Assembly: GCA_964436635.1 (NCBI GenBank)
Contig: CAYTDM010000005.1
Location: 37,213-101,212 of the forward strand
Reading direction: 5' to 3'
DNA length: 64,000 bases
Source of the DNA: DASRQK01 sp964436635
GTDB lineage: Bacteria; Bacteroidota; Bacteroidia; Sphingobacteriales; Sphingobacteriaceae
Shown: in pieces, positions 25,660 through 34,618 of the stretch
How positions within the stretch are numbered: the stretch's first letter is position 1
How the letters are laid out: each line of letters starts with the position of its first letter
The notes under the pieces: model-generated
What the model was told of the DNA's origin: nothing
Database searches by the model: none
Seen by the model: only the letters and a program-made list of their open reading frames with translations
Made by a program: the position numbers and the translations under genes

Positions 25660-26928
25660 ATGTTGCAAGTACAATATATTCGAGAGCATAGAGAATTAGT
25701 GAAAGAGCGTTTAGCTGTTCGCAATTTCGCTCGTTTAGAATTAGTTGACGAAATTATTGCATTGGATGAGAGCCGTAGAAAAATTCAAGCTACTTCTGAC
25801 GCCTTATTAGCAGAGTCCAACCAATCTGCAAAGCAAGTTGGGGAACTCATGCGTCAAGGGAAGAAAGAAGAAGCGGAAGCCGCAAAAGCCTTGGCAGCAG
25901 GAAACAAGCAACAGATCAAAGAATTAGGGGAGCAACAAAGTCAAATCGAACAAGAATTGCATGAAAAATTGGTTTTGTTGCCAAACTTACCGCATACCTC
26001 TGTTCCAAATGGATTCGGGGCCGACGACAATGAAGTGGTACTTGAGCAAGGTGAAAAGCCTGCTTTAACTAATGAAGCAATGCCTCATTGGGAGCTGGCC
26101 GCAAAATACGACATCATCGATTTCGAATTAGGAGTAAAAATTACAGGAGCAGGATTCCCTGTATATAAAGGAAAGGGAGCTCGTTTGCAACGCGCGATGA
26201 TTAACTTCTTCTTGGATCAAGCCCAAAAAGCTGGTTACGTAGAAGTGCAGCCTCCAATTATGATTAATGAAGCGTCTGGATTTGGCACTGGACAACTACC
26301 TGATAAGGAAGGTCAAATGTACCATGTCGGTGTTGATGATTTGTATTTAATTCCTACTGCTGAAGTTCCGGTGACGAATTTATACCGCGATGTAATCGTA
26401 AAAGAAGAAGATTTTCCAATTAAAAATACAGCCTATACTCCTTGTTTTAGAAGAGAGGCCGGTTCTTATGGGGCGCATGTTCGCGGCTTAAACCGTTTGC
26501 ACCAATTCGATAAGGTGGAGGTCGTGCAAATCGTTCATCCGGAGAAATCCTATGAAGTCCTGGAAGAGATGAGCCAATATGTGCAATCTCTTTTGCAAGC
26601 CTTGGAATTGCCATATCGTGTTTTAAGACTATGTGGCGGAGATATGGGCTTCACCTCTGCATTGACTTACGATATGGAGGTTTGGAGTGCTGCGCAAGAG
26701 CGTTGGTTAGAGGTTTCTTCTGTTTCAAACTTTGAGACCTATCAAAGTAATCGCTTAAAAGTGCGTTTTAAAGGAAAAGATGCAAAAATGCAATTGGCAC
26801 ATACCTTAAATGGTAGTGCGTTGGCTTTGCCACGTATCCTGGCTTCTATCTTAGAAAATAATCAGACCGCAGAAGGGATTCGTATTCCGAAAGCGTTAGT
26901 GCCGTATACGGGCTTTGATATGATTTAA
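25660..26928 (+). CDS. serS: Seryl-tRNA synthetase
   Basis: A 422-residue class II aminoacyl-tRNA synthetase. The N-terminal coiled-coil arm (about residues 30-100, rich in Lys/Glu/Gln) binds the long variable arm of tRNA-Ser. Motif 2 is recognisable in TPCFRREAGSYG with the HQFDKVEVV segment, and motif 3 in LNGSALALPRILASILENNQ. The serine-binding TAEVPVTN lies near residue 233. Length is normal. It is transcribed from its own promoter and followed by an oppositely oriented methyltransferase. Confidence 0.97.
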   Translation: MLQVQYIREHRELVKERLAVRNFARLELVDEIIALDESRRKIQATSDALLAESNQSAKQVGELMRQGKKEEAEAAKALAAGNKQQIKELGEQQSQIEQELHEKLVLLPNLPHTSVPNGFGADDNEVVLEQGEKPALTNEAMPHWELAAKYDIIDFELGVKITGAGFPVYKGKGARLQRAMINFFLDQAQKAGYVEVQPPIMINEASGFGTGQLPDKEGQMYHVGVDDLYLIPTAEVPVTNLYRDVIVKEEDFPIKNTAYTPCFRREAGSYGAHVRGLNRLHQFDKVEVVQIVHPEKSYEVLEEMSQYVQSLLQALELPYRVLRLCGGDMGFTSALTYDMEVWSAAQERWLEVSSVSNFETYQSNRLKVRFKGKDAKMQLAHTLNGSALALPRILASILENNQTAEGIRIPKALVPYTGFDMI

Positions 26929-26939
26929 TTTGTTGAGGA

Positions 26940-27644
26940 TCAATGCGACGTGAGGGTTAACCTTGCTAAGTATTGATCCTCACCATCTTCATACAAAACA
27001 TTCATTTCCCATCCAGCCGCTTCAGCCAGGGATTGCATGCTTTTCGGATCCACATACACCCAACCGAATGGGGCGCCTTTTACTCCCTTATATTCATATT
27101 GAAATGCCACTTCCCCAAAGTACCCTTTTGGTTTTCTGATGTGTCCATCTTGATATAGGTAGGAAAGGTCGGAAGAATCGAATAGGATTTGCCCATTTGG
27201 GGCGAGTAATTCTTTGCACTTTTCTAATAATGGAACGATGTTTTCCAGGGTTTGCGCGAGCCCAATCCCATTCATCATAAATAATAAGGTGTCAAATTTT
27301 TCTCCGGCCCAGGCAAAGGAAAAAAAATCGTCTTGGATCACCTGTTGAATGCCACGAGCTTTCATGATCTCGCAGGCCGCTTGGCTACGCTCGATTGCAT
27401 ACACTTCTTTTCGATGGTTTTGAAGGAATAGGCTGTGCGCACCGACTCCAGCGCCTACATCTAAAATTTTCCCTGTGCAAATGGACAAGGCGAGTTGTTC
27501 TAAATAAGGAAAGTCTTCTTCATCCCGAAAGAAAATTTCCACAGGCATTTCTTCTGTGCTTCCGTAATTATTATGTAAAAAAAGAGGGGCAGGGGCTGTA
27601 TTGTGGTAAAAATCAAGCAATGCCCGGTCAAATACCTGTTCCAT
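26940..27644 (-). CDS. SAM-dependent methyltransferase
   Basis: A class I Rossmann-fold methyltransferase of about 234 residues. The SAM-binding motif I is ILDVGAGVGAHSLFL, followed by acidic motif II in VYAIERSQAACEI. Motif III (FDTLLFMMNGIG) and a FDSSDLSYLYQ segment come later. The substrate cannot be named. I prefer the ATG at 27644 (MEQVFDRALLDF): the longer reading frame to 27683 would begin upstream of the -7 box at 27653-27660. No linked gene on the same strand explains it. Confidence 0.85.
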   Translation of the reverse strand: MEQVFDRALLDFYHNTAPAPLFLHNNYGSTEEMPVEIFFRDEEDFPYLEQLALSICTGKILDVGAGVGAHSLFLQNHRKEVYAIERSQAACEIMKARGIQQVIQDDFFSFAWAGEKFDTLLFMMNGIGLAQTLENIVPLLEKCKELLAPNGQILFDSSDLSYLYQDGHIRKPKGYFGEVAFQYEYKGVKGAPFGWVYVDPKSMQSLAEAAGWEMNVLYEDGEDQYLARLTLTSH

Positions 27645-27652
27645 AATTACGG

Positions 27653-27660
27653 CAAATGTA
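27653..27660 (-). promoter_or_regulatory. -7 promoter box (TACATTTG) of the methyltransferase gene
   Basis: The minus-strand sequence TACATTTG lies nine bases upstream of the ATG at 27644. If active it would give a very short leader. It overlaps the region in front of the divergent mnmA promoter. Confidence 0.4.
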
Positions 27661-27672
27661 AGGATTATGCCG

Positions 27673-27680
27673 TATCTTTG
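27673..27680 (+). promoter_or_regulatory. -7 promoter box (TATCTTTG) of mnmA
   Basis: TATCTTTG at 27673-27680 matches TAnnTTTG. The leader to the mnmA ATG would be about 85 bases, long for this window; no riboswitch structure is recognisable in it. Confidence 0.45.
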
Positions 27681-27769
27681 CACCTACTATTCTTGTCGCT
27701 CCTGAAAATGGTCCGCATGGAAAGTTTTGCGAAGCGGGGAAAAGAGGGTAGGTAATTAAATTTTGATCA

Positions 27770-28858
27770 ATGAGTAAAAGAGGAAGAGTGCTCGTCGCGA
27801 TGAGTGGCGGAGTGGACAGTTCGGTAGCAGCAGTAATGTTGCATGAGCAAGGTTATGAAGTGATCGGCTTAACGATGAAAACTTGGGATTATGCTACTTC
27901 GAGTGGCACTTCCAAGGAAACGGGTTGTTGCAGTTTAGATAGTATAAATGATGCGCGTGCATTGGCCGTTGCTTACGGATTTCCTCATTATATTTTGGAT
28001 ATCCGAGACGAGTTTGGTGATTTTGTCATCGATAATTTTGTAGAGGAATATTTAGCTGGGCGTACGCCAAATCCTTGTGTGTTATGTAATACCCATATTA
28101 AGTGGGAAGCACTGTTAAAAAGGGCTGATAAATTAGATTGTGAGTTTATTGCTACGGGCCATTATGCCAATATTCGTGAGCAAGACAATGGTCGATTCGT
28201 GATTTCAAAAGGAAAAGATGAACATAAAGATCAATCCTATGTGTTGTGGGGGGTGTCCCAAAAAAATTTAGCGCGTACGCAGTTTCCGTTAGGTCGTTTT
28301 ACGAAAGCTGAAATTCGTCAAATGGCGGCTGATATGGGGCAAATGGAATTGGCAAATAAGTCGGAAAGTTATGAGATTTGTTTCGTTCCAGATAATGATT
28401 ATCGTGCGTTTTTGCGTCACCGGGTGGGAGACATTGATGAGAAAATTGGTCCTGGAAATTTTGTGCTTTCTGATGGAACCATCGTGGGCAAACACCAAGG
28501 CTACCCTTATTATACTGTCGGTCAACGGAAGGGCTTAGGCGTGGCATTAGGACGTCCAGTTTTTGTCTTGCAAATTCTTCCTGAAACGAATACAGTGGTT
28601 TTAGGAGATGAACACGAGCTACAACGCACTTCTGCATTTGTTAAAAACATCAACTTAATTAAATACGCTTCCTTAGAGGAACCATTAGAAGCTGTTACCA
28701 AAATTCGATATAAAGATGCGGGTGCTCAAAGCATTTTAACCCAAGAAGGTGATCGAATGAAGGTGGATTTTATGCATGCTGTGAAAGGGATTGCTCCCGG
28801 TCAATCGGCTGTATTTTATGAGGGAAGCGATTTAATCGGTGGCGGTTTCATCATGTAG
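27770..28858 (+). CDS. mnmA: tRNA 2-thiouridylase MnmA
   Basis: A 362-residue enzyme that thiolates U34 of tRNA-Lys, -Glu and -Gln using ATP and persulfide sulfur. The PP-loop is AMSGGVDSSVAA at residues 10-21. The two catalytic cysteines are Cys103 in NPCVLCN and Cys204 in YEICFVPDND. Other family landmarks are FIATGHYAN, KDEHKDQSYVLWGV and GQRKGLGVALG. Length is normal. It is divergent from a methyltransferase gene and not obviously part of an operon. Confidence 0.97.
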   Translation: MSKRGRVLVAMSGGVDSSVAAVMLHEQGYEVIGLTMKTWDYATSSGTSKETGCCSLDSINDARALAVAYGFPHYILDIRDEFGDFVIDNFVEEYLAGRTPNPCVLCNTHIKWEALLKRADKLDCEFIATGHYANIREQDNGRFVISKGKDEHKDQSYVLWGVSQKNLARTQFPLGRFTKAEIRQMAADMGQMELANKSESYEICFVPDNDYRAFLRHRVGDIDEKIGPGNFVLSDGTIVGKHQGYPYYTVGQRKGLGVALGRPVFVLQILPETNTVVLGDEHELQRTSAFVKNINLIKYASLEEPLEAVTKIRYKDAGAQSILTQEGDRMKVDFMHAVKGIAPGQSAVFYEGSDLIGGGFIM

Positions 28859-28960
28859 ATTTTTCATTTTCAGGTTTTTGGTCAGAAGTAATTAGCCAGT
28901 ATATTTGGTGAAAGAATGATTTATTATTAAATTAGTCTTTGAAACCACTTATCCCTACTA

Positions 28961-30463
28961 ATGAGAAAACCATCGGCTTTACTTATCTGCATTACTGTAT
29001 TTATTTATAGTGCTTTTTATGCCTGCCAATCACCTGCTGAACATTCAAATTTAACAACTGCTTCGGAGCTAACTCCCATCGAATGGAGCATGCTTTCGGA
29101 CTCAAGTAGTTTTTATTTCATAGATGCGGCGAACTATGATGCAGCCAATCCTGAACTTCCTATCGGAGTGTTTGACTCGGGAACAGGCGGGTTGACTGTA
29201 TTGGATGTGCTGATTCAATCCGATCAGTTTAAAAATGGGCAGTTATTTCAGAACGCTGACGGAATCCCTGATTTTACTACTGAACAATTTATTTATTTGG
29301 CCGATCAGGCCAATATGCCTTATGGGAACTATTATGCCACAAATAAATCCGATTTATTGGTGGAACATGTTTTAAAAGATGTTCAGTTTCTATTAGGGAC
29401 TTCCTATTATCCAACGGCTCACTCTACCCAAGTTAATCGAGATAAGATGCCTGTTAAAGCGATTGTAATCGCTTGTAATACCGCTACGGCTTATGCGGTG
29501 GATGCTATTCGTAAATTTTTTAAGGTGGCGAACTTAAACATTCCGGTGATAGGGGTCATTGATGCGGGCGCAAAGGGTGTGTTGGAGACTTTTGAATTGC
29601 ATGAAAGCGGCACCATCGGTGTGTTTGCCACGGTGGGAACGGTGGCTTCCAAGGGATACGAACGAACGATTTTGACTATGAAAGACGCGCTGGGGTACAC
29701 TGGGGATATTCAAATTGTAAATCAAGGTGGACATGGCATTGCGGAAGCAGTAGATGAGGAAAATGACTATTATAATCCTACAGCGACACAGCCCCGCGCG
29801 AATTACCGCGGCCCTTCCTTAGACCATACTGAATATACGATCGATAAAGCGTTAATGGATGTGTATAATTTCGATTTTGATGAGGGGCAAATGCTTTGCG
29901 ATGCGCAAAACATAGATGATTGTCAAGTGCTTCAGATCAATTCTCCGGAAAATTACATTCGATATCACTTAGTAAGTATGTTGGAGAAAATCCGTCAAAA
30001 TCCTTCTTCACCTCCATTAAAAGCCATCGTTCTTGGCTGTACGCATTATCCATTTCTGAAAAAAGAAATTGAAATGGTGCTTGCGGAATTGTACGAGTAT
30101 AAGGAAAATGGAGCCTATCGCTATCGAGCGAATATGGTTGAACACATCCGCCTGGTCGATCCATCTGAAAATGTGGCACAAGAATTATACACTTATTTAA
30201 ATCAAAACCAACTTCAAAATCAGTCAGGAGCTTTAAAAAACAGCCAGTTTTATATTAGTGTTCCGAATGAAGACAATGCTGGAGTTGAATTGGATGAGTT
30301 CTCGCGTTTTACCTATGAATATAAATATGGAAGAAATGCAGGAGAAATTCAGGAATATGTCAAAGTGGTTCCTTTTTCTAAAGAGAATATTTCGGTAGAT
30401 ACAAGAAATCGAATTAAAGGTATGATTCCCAAAACGTTTGATTTAATCAATAGTTTTAAATAA
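28961..30463 (+). CDS. Exported glutamate/aspartate racemase-like protein, 500 aa
   Basis: The protein carries all MurI landmarks: GVFDSGTGGLTVLDVL from residue 69, Cys172 in VIACNTATAYAVDAI, and Cys360 in VLGCTHYPFLKKEI. In glutamate racemase these two cysteines are the acid/base pair that inverts the alpha carbon. Two features are unusual. It starts with a hydrophobic signal sequence ending FYAC at residue 22, suggesting a lipoprotein or a secreted protein (the -3 and -2 residues are not ideal for a lipobox). It is about 500 residues long against about 265 for MurI, with an insert of about 75 residues between the cysteines and an extended C-terminus. A periplasmic racemase acting on D-amino acids of peptidoglycan or peptides is an inference. 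It lies 78 bp before the receiver gene, which has its own weak promoter. Confidence 0.85.
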   Translation: MRKPSALLICITVFIYSAFYACQSPAEHSNLTTASELTPIEWSMLSDSSSFYFIDAANYDAANPELPIGVFDSGTGGLTVLDVLIQSDQFKNGQLFQNADGIPDFTTEQFIYLADQANMPYGNYYATNKSDLLVEHVLKDVQFLLGTSYYPTAHSTQVNRDKMPVKAIVIACNTATAYAVDAIRKFFKVANLNIPVIGVIDAGAKGVLETFELHESGTIGVFATVGTVASKGYERTILTMKDALGYTGDIQIVNQGGHGIAEAVDEENDYYNPTATQPRANYRGPSLDHTEYTIDKALMDVYNFDFDEGQMLCDAQNIDDCQVLQINSPENYIRYHLVSMLEKIRQNPSSPPLKAIVLGCTHYPFLKKEIEMVLAELYEYKENGAYRYRANMVEHIRLVDPSENVAQELYTYLNQNQLQNQSGALKNSQFYISVPNEDNAGVELDEFSRFTYEYKYGRNAGEIQEYVKVVPFSKENISVDTRNRIKGMIPKTFDLINSFK

Positions 30464-30494
30464 AAATTTATTTTTTTATTGGTGATTTATTTTC

Positions 30495-30502
30495 TATATT
30501 TA
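30495..30502 (+). promoter_or_regulatory. Possible -7 box (TATATTTA) before the receiver gene
   Basis: TATATTTA at 30495-30502 is one mismatch from TAnnTTTG and sits 40 bp before the ATG at 30542. It could start the five-gene unit 30542-36939. Confidence is low. Confidence 0.3.
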
Positions 30503-30529
30503 ATATATACATAGTGAGTAAAGTACTAC

Positions 30530-30536
30530 GGGGAGG
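30530..30536 (+). promoter_or_regulatory. Shine-Dalgarno site (GGGGAGG)
   Basis: GGGGAGG ends five bases before the receiver ATG at 30542. It supports this start and is one of few clear Shine-Dalgarno sites in the window. Confidence 0.5.
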
Positions 30537-30541
30537 TATCT

Positions 30542-30916
30542 ATGGATAACATATTATTAGTAGAAGACAACAAGGTCACAGTAACCATGTTAAGTTTCCT
30601 TTTGGAAAAAGAAGGGTATCACGTCGATATTGCTACAGATGGGGAGTATGCTCTTGAAAATTTGAAAAATAATGCTTACGATTTGTTAATTTTGGACTTA
30701 GGTTTGCCGGCTTTAAGAGGTGAGGAATTATTGTCTATTCTTATTGATAATCAACACTTAAAAGGTCATGCACCTAAAACTATGGTGATTACCAGTAATA
30801 TTGCGGAAGAAACGATGGAGCATGCCTTTGATATGAATGCCGATGATTATTTGGTGAAACCTTTTTCTCCTATAGAATTTGTGGCGCGTGTCAAACGCTT
30901 ATTAAAGAAAAAATAG
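30542..30916 (+). CDS. Stand-alone response-regulator receiver (CheY-like)
   Basis: A 124-residue receiver domain with no output domain. The acidic pocket is in LLVEDNK, the phosphate-accepting Asp52 is in LLILDLGLP, the switch Thr/Ser is in VITSN, and Lys106 is in YLVKPFSP. Such proteins act by binding other proteins when phosphorylated. It is the first gene of a packed set with a HEAT protein (20-bp gap), a GT2 synthase, a YaiO-like barrel and a DUF4838 protein, so its target is probably the membrane synthase complex rather than DNA. The partner kinase is not in the window. Confidence 0.93.
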   Translation: MDNILLVEDNKVTVTMLSFLLEKEGYHVDIATDGEYALENLKNNAYDLLILDLGLPALRGEELLSILIDNQHLKGHAPKTMVITSNIAEETMEHAFDMNADDYLVKPFSPIEFVARVKRLLKKK

Positions 30917-30935
30917 TATTAAGTAATTGTAGCTC

Positions 30936-32081
30936 ATGGTGATATTGACCAACCTCATTTTTTCAGTGTTTTGGGAGGGTGGACTTTCTGCAATCAGCGA
31001 ATGGGGATGGGGGCGGATCTTATCTTTATTTTTGTTGTTTCAAGCTATATTTCTTATATACTTTTTCATTTTTATTTTTCGAAGAATTAATATCAGTCGT
31101 GAGGTAGCGAAAACTTTGGTAGAAGAAGAAATTACCCCGCTCATTGCGGAACGAGTGATCATTCCGTACATGAATAAAGTCCCATCTGAATTGATTTTAA
31201 CTCCTGTTCAAGAATTGAAAGCCATCATTGGTAATTACAGATATAGAAGGGAAGAGTTAGTCAAAACTTTAATTAGTTTTCATAAATTATTTGATGGTGG
31301 GGTAAATGAACACATTCGAAAAATCTATTTAGATCTTGGCCTAAATGAATTTGCAGAAAGGGATTTGTTTGCGAGAGCTATAAAAAAAAATATACTTGCA
31401 CTGAATGAATTAGAGTTTTTTAAGGTGAAGTCACATCGCATCGTAAAACGCATGATGCATTTAAAATCTAATAAAAGTGAAATTTTAAGAGAAACCATTA
31501 ACTTTTACATATTAAATGTGTTAGAGGTGAACCTTGATCACTTTATTAATTCTCTCAAACATTCCTTATCACAATGGGAGCGTTTACAGTATTATCTCCT
31601 TATCACGAATAGTACTTTTCCAACCATTCCCTCTTTTTCTCAATGGATCAATGCAGATGAAGATCCTACGAAAGTTTTATTATGTGCAGAATTAAGCGAG
31701 CATTATCATCAAGTGGAAGCTTCTGACGCGATTTATAAGGTGTTGGAGAACTCTTCTTCGCCTTTACAATTAAAATTAATTAATATTTTAGGAAGGATTT
31801 ATGCTGATGATCAGGCGAAGAATTTAAAGGATCTTTTCTCAAAAATTGAAAATATTGATGCAAAAATTGAAGTGTTGAAAGCCATCGGAAGGACAGGAAG
31901 TAGAGGAGATATTCCATTTTTATTATCCACTTATCGTGAATATAAGAATGGATTCCTGAGAAAGCATGCATTGAGATCCATTTATAATATTGATGAATCT
32001 GCTATTGACCAAATCGTTCCTACGGAGCCTTATGAGCATGTGATTATCAACCACATTAAAAATCCACTTCTCAAATACTAA
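30936..32081 (+). CDS. Membrane-anchored HEAT-repeat-like protein
   Basis: A 381-residue protein with one strong membrane segment near residues 28-50 (ILSLFLLFQAIFLIYFFIFIF), no cleavable signal, and a cytoplasmic helical body. Paired helices such as SEILRETINFYILNVLEV, SSPLQLKLINILGRIYAD and KIEVLKAIGRTGSRGDIPFL resemble HEAT repeats, which make protein-binding scaffolds. It sits between the receiver and the GT2 synthase (1 bp gap), so it may transmit the receiver state to the synthase. No catalytic motif is visible. Confidence 0.8.
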   Translation: MVILTNLIFSVFWEGGLSAISEWGWGRILSLFLLFQAIFLIYFFIFIFRRINISREVAKTLVEEEITPLIAERVIIPYMNKVPSELILTPVQELKAIIGNYRYRREELVKTLISFHKLFDGGVNEHIRKIYLDLGLNEFAERDLFARAIKKNILALNELEFFKVKSHRIVKRMMHLKSNKSEILRETINFYILNVLEVNLDHFINSLKHSLSQWERLQYYLLITNSTFPTIPSFSQWINADEDPTKVLLCAELSEHYHQVEASDAIYKVLENSSSPLQLKLINILGRIYADDQAKNLKDLFSKIENIDAKIEVLKAIGRTGSRGDIPFLLSTYREYKNGFLRKHALRSIYNIDESAIDQIVPTEPYEHVIINHIKNPLLKY

Positions 32082-32082
32082 T

Positions 32083-33522
32083 ATGGAAAATTGGTTCTTA
32101 AAAATCCTGGATTTTATCTTCTTAGAAGTGGTGTTATACTTCGGGATCTTATTGCTTTTTTCGTATTTTCTCTTGCTTATTTTCGCTGGAATTACCATAA
32201 ATAGAAATTTCTTTTTTGGGAAGCTTCGTCGTAAAGATGACTTAATGAGCATGCAAAATGCACCTGGAATTAGTATTATTACTTCTGCATTTAATGAATC
32301 TTTTACCATCATAGAGAATGTAAAATCATTATTGAATTTACAGTATCCAAAGTTTGAAGTGGTCATCGTAAACGATGGAAGCAAGGATGATACAATTGAA
32401 AAAATGATCAAGCACTTTGAATTAATCAAGGTGGATTATTATTATGAGGAAAGGATAAAGTCTCAACCTATACGGGGTATTTATAAGTCTTCCAATAAGG
32501 CACATAAGCATTTAATCGTGGTCGATAAATTCAATGGGGGTGCTAAAGCGGATGCCATGAATGCCGGATTAAATGTTTCTAATTTTCCTTACTTTCTAAA
32601 CACGGATGTGGACTGTGTATTAGATCCACAAACCTTGCTATATTTTATGAGTGACATTCTGTCGGATCGAACGCGCGTGATCGGAGTAGGAGCCACCTTG
32701 CGAATGTCTAATTCGTTTTTATTTAGAAATGGTATTTTGGCCGAGATTCGTTTGCCAAAGAATTTATGGGTACGCTTTCAAGAATTGGAATATGTGCGCT
32801 CGTATTTATTAGGCAAAATGGGGTGGTCTTTTGTGAATGCAGTCCCAAATGTATCGGGCGGATTGGGGGTGTTTGAAAAGCAAGTTGTGATGGCGGTAGG
32901 TGGCTATAAAGTGTCGTCATTAGGAGAAGATATGGAGCTGATCATTGATATTTCAAGGTACATGATTGAGCACAAGCAGCCTTTTAAAATTAAATATTTA
33001 CCACAAGTACTTTGTTATACTGAAGGTCCAGATACTATTAAGGTATTAATGCGCCAACGGGTGCGTTGGGCAAGAGGATTGTGGCAAATTTATCGTAATA
33101 ATTTTCATATTCTATTTAATCCAAAGTATAAGCGTTTAGGATTAATTGTATTTCCTTATAACTTTTTCTTTGAGCTATTGGCGCCCATCATAGAATTGGC
33201 TGGGTTATTGTTTTTAATATATTATGTAGTTATTTCTGAGAGAGGTGAGTTTGTTTGGTACTTTTTAGCCTTGGTGTACCTGTTTGCAGCGATCTTAAGT
33301 ACCTCAGCCGTCTTTTATAATCAGGTATTGCATAATTACTATAAAAAAACTTCCGATGTCTATAAATTAGTAATGATCACATTTTTAGAACCTTTAATCT
33401 ATCATCCAATCAATGTATTTGCGGCGCTTAAAGGGTACTTTTATGAGATTTTTAAGAAGAAACATGTTTGGGGAGATATGCAAAGGAAAGGATTTCAAAA
33501 CATTAACAGCGATGAAAAGTAG
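32083..33522 (+). CDS. Processive family 2 glycosyltransferase (polysaccharide synthase)
   Basis: A 479-residue membrane glycosyltransferase. One N-terminal membrane span is followed by the GT-A domain: IVNDGSKDDT near residue 90-100, the DxD metal site Asp175-Val-Asp177 in NTDVDCVLD, Asp283 in GEDMELI, and the QxxRW motif at residues 325-329 in RQRVRWARGLW. QxxRW marks processive enzymes such as cellulose, hyaluronan and poly-GlcNAc synthases that extrude the chain through their own channel. Three or four membrane segments follow from about residue 355. It therefore probably makes an exopolysaccharide; the sugar is unknown. Starts 1 bp after the HEAT gene and overlaps the barrel gene by 11 bp. 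Confidence 0.92.
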   Translation: MENWFLKILDFIFLEVVLYFGILLLFSYFLLLIFAGITINRNFFFGKLRRKDDLMSMQNAPGISIITSAFNESFTIIENVKSLLNLQYPKFEVVIVNDGSKDDTIEKMIKHFELIKVDYYYEERIKSQPIRGIYKSSNKAHKHLIVVDKFNGGAKADAMNAGLNVSNFPYFLNTDVDCVLDPQTLLYFMSDILSDRTRVIGVGATLRMSNSFLFRNGILAEIRLPKNLWVRFQELEYVRSYLLGKMGWSFVNAVPNVSGGLGVFEKQVVMAVGGYKVSSLGEDMELIIDISRYMIEHKQPFKIKYLPQVLCYTEGPDTIKVLMRQRVRWARGLWQIYRNNFHILFNPKYKRLGLIVFPYNFFFELLAPIIELAGLLFLIYYVVISERGEFVWYFLALVYLFAAILSTSAVFYNQVLHNYYKKTSDVYKLVMITFLEPLIYHPINVFAALKGYFYEIFKKKHVWGDMQRKGFQNINSDEK

Positions 33523-34618
33523 GATTTGTATATTCGTGTTATTTTTTGTGGGATACTTAGGTGCACACCTTGGATTTGCTCAAGAGAAGAATCCCACCGT
33601 GTTAAACACGGATAGTTTATTGCAAGAAGCCATACAGGCTCGAAAGGTAAACGATTTAAAAAAGGCGATTTCTCTTTCCAAGCAGGCCATTGCGGCAGCA
33701 CCCCAATATTATGATTTTCATATTTTGTTAGGCAGCATTTATAATGAAATGGGGGAGCCTGATAGTGCGATTTATTATTTCAATTTTGCGAAGCAACAAC
33801 CCGCCTATGTGCAAGATGCGGAGGCTGGAATTCGCATTGCAGAAGGGATTCGCATTGAAAATCAAGTGGATGAATCTAAGTTGTTTGCGGACCCAAACCG
33901 CCATTTACAGGGGGCCACAGATCTATTAAATCGTATTGGCGTTCAATATTTGCCAGTGCTCAGTGAGCAGTCAAAGTTTCATTTATGGTCTATGGAATAT
34001 GTGCGGCGTGGGCCCAAAGGGAAAAACACCGTGATTGGGCGCTTAAATTACGGAACCAGAAATGGTCGCCAGGGAATTCAGATTGATATTGAAGACTATT
34101 TTGTGCATTCAAAAAGGAATTATTCATTGTTCAATGTGGCCTATTCACCGAGTGATATTTTGCCCCGATTGAGATTGGGATATTCTTTGTATACTGGATT
34201 TGCGCAAGCATGGGAAATGGAAACAGGAGCTCGCTTTCATATTTCAGACGGTCAGCATATTTATACGGCAGTGTTGGGAGCAAGCAAAGAGGTAGGAAAT
34301 AATTGGATAAATTTAAAGAATTATTTAACGAAGAATGGGGAGAACTGGTATGCTTCTCACTTATTGACTTGGAGACATTATCTGAACGAGAATCGTGATT
34401 ATTTGACCGTATTAGCGGGCATTGGTACTTCTCCGGATCTTAAAAATTATCAGTTTTCTGCCAGCGGCTATCGTGATAAATCCATCGGTGCGGGGTATCA
34501 AGGTTTGATCTCAACAAATTTTCAAATTGGTTTTACAGGCGTTTATAATCATGTGTTAGTAGGAGAGCAATATAGAAATCGATATGATTTATACGCCAGT
34601 ATATTTTATTTATTTTAA
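33512..34618 (+). CDS. TPR plus YaiO-like outer-membrane beta-barrel protein
   Basis: From the ATG at 33512 (368 residues) the protein has a signal peptide (ICIFVLFFVGYLGAHLGFAQ), then one or two TPR-like units (ARKVNDLKKAISLSKQAIAA, YYDFHILLGSIYNEMGEPDS) to about residue 100, and a C-terminal barrel of about 16 strands ending YDLYASIFYLF. TPR plus barrel is the design of PgaA and other exporters of synthase-dependent polysaccharides, and of the YaiO family. It overlaps the GT2 gene by 11 bp and the DUF4838 gene by 1 bp, which argues for a joint role in export of the polymer. Confidence 0.88.
   Translation: MKSRICIFVLFFVGYLGAHLGFAQEKNPTVLNTDSLLQEAIQARKVNDLKKAISLSKQAIAAAPQYYDFHILLGSIYNEMGEPDSAIYYFNFAKQQPAYVQDAEAGIRIAEGIRIENQVDESKLFADPNRHLQGATDLLNRIGVQYLPVLSEQSKFHLWSMEYVRRGPKGKNTVIGRLNYGTRNGRQGIQIDIEDYFVHSKRNYSLFNVAYSPSDILPRLRLGYSLYTGFAQAWEMETGARFHISDGQHIYTAVLGASKEVGNNWINLKNYLTKNGENWYASHLLTWRHYLNENRDYLTVLAGIGTSPDLKNYQFSASGYRDKSIGAGYQGLISTNFQIGFTGVYNHVLVGEQYRNRYDLYASIFYLF

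Noticed and set aside
31923..32429. 168-codon minus-strand frame over the HEAT/GT2 junction
   Set aside because: It is opposite to two well-supported genes and has a low-complexity Lys/Ile/Phe composition typical of shadow frames.
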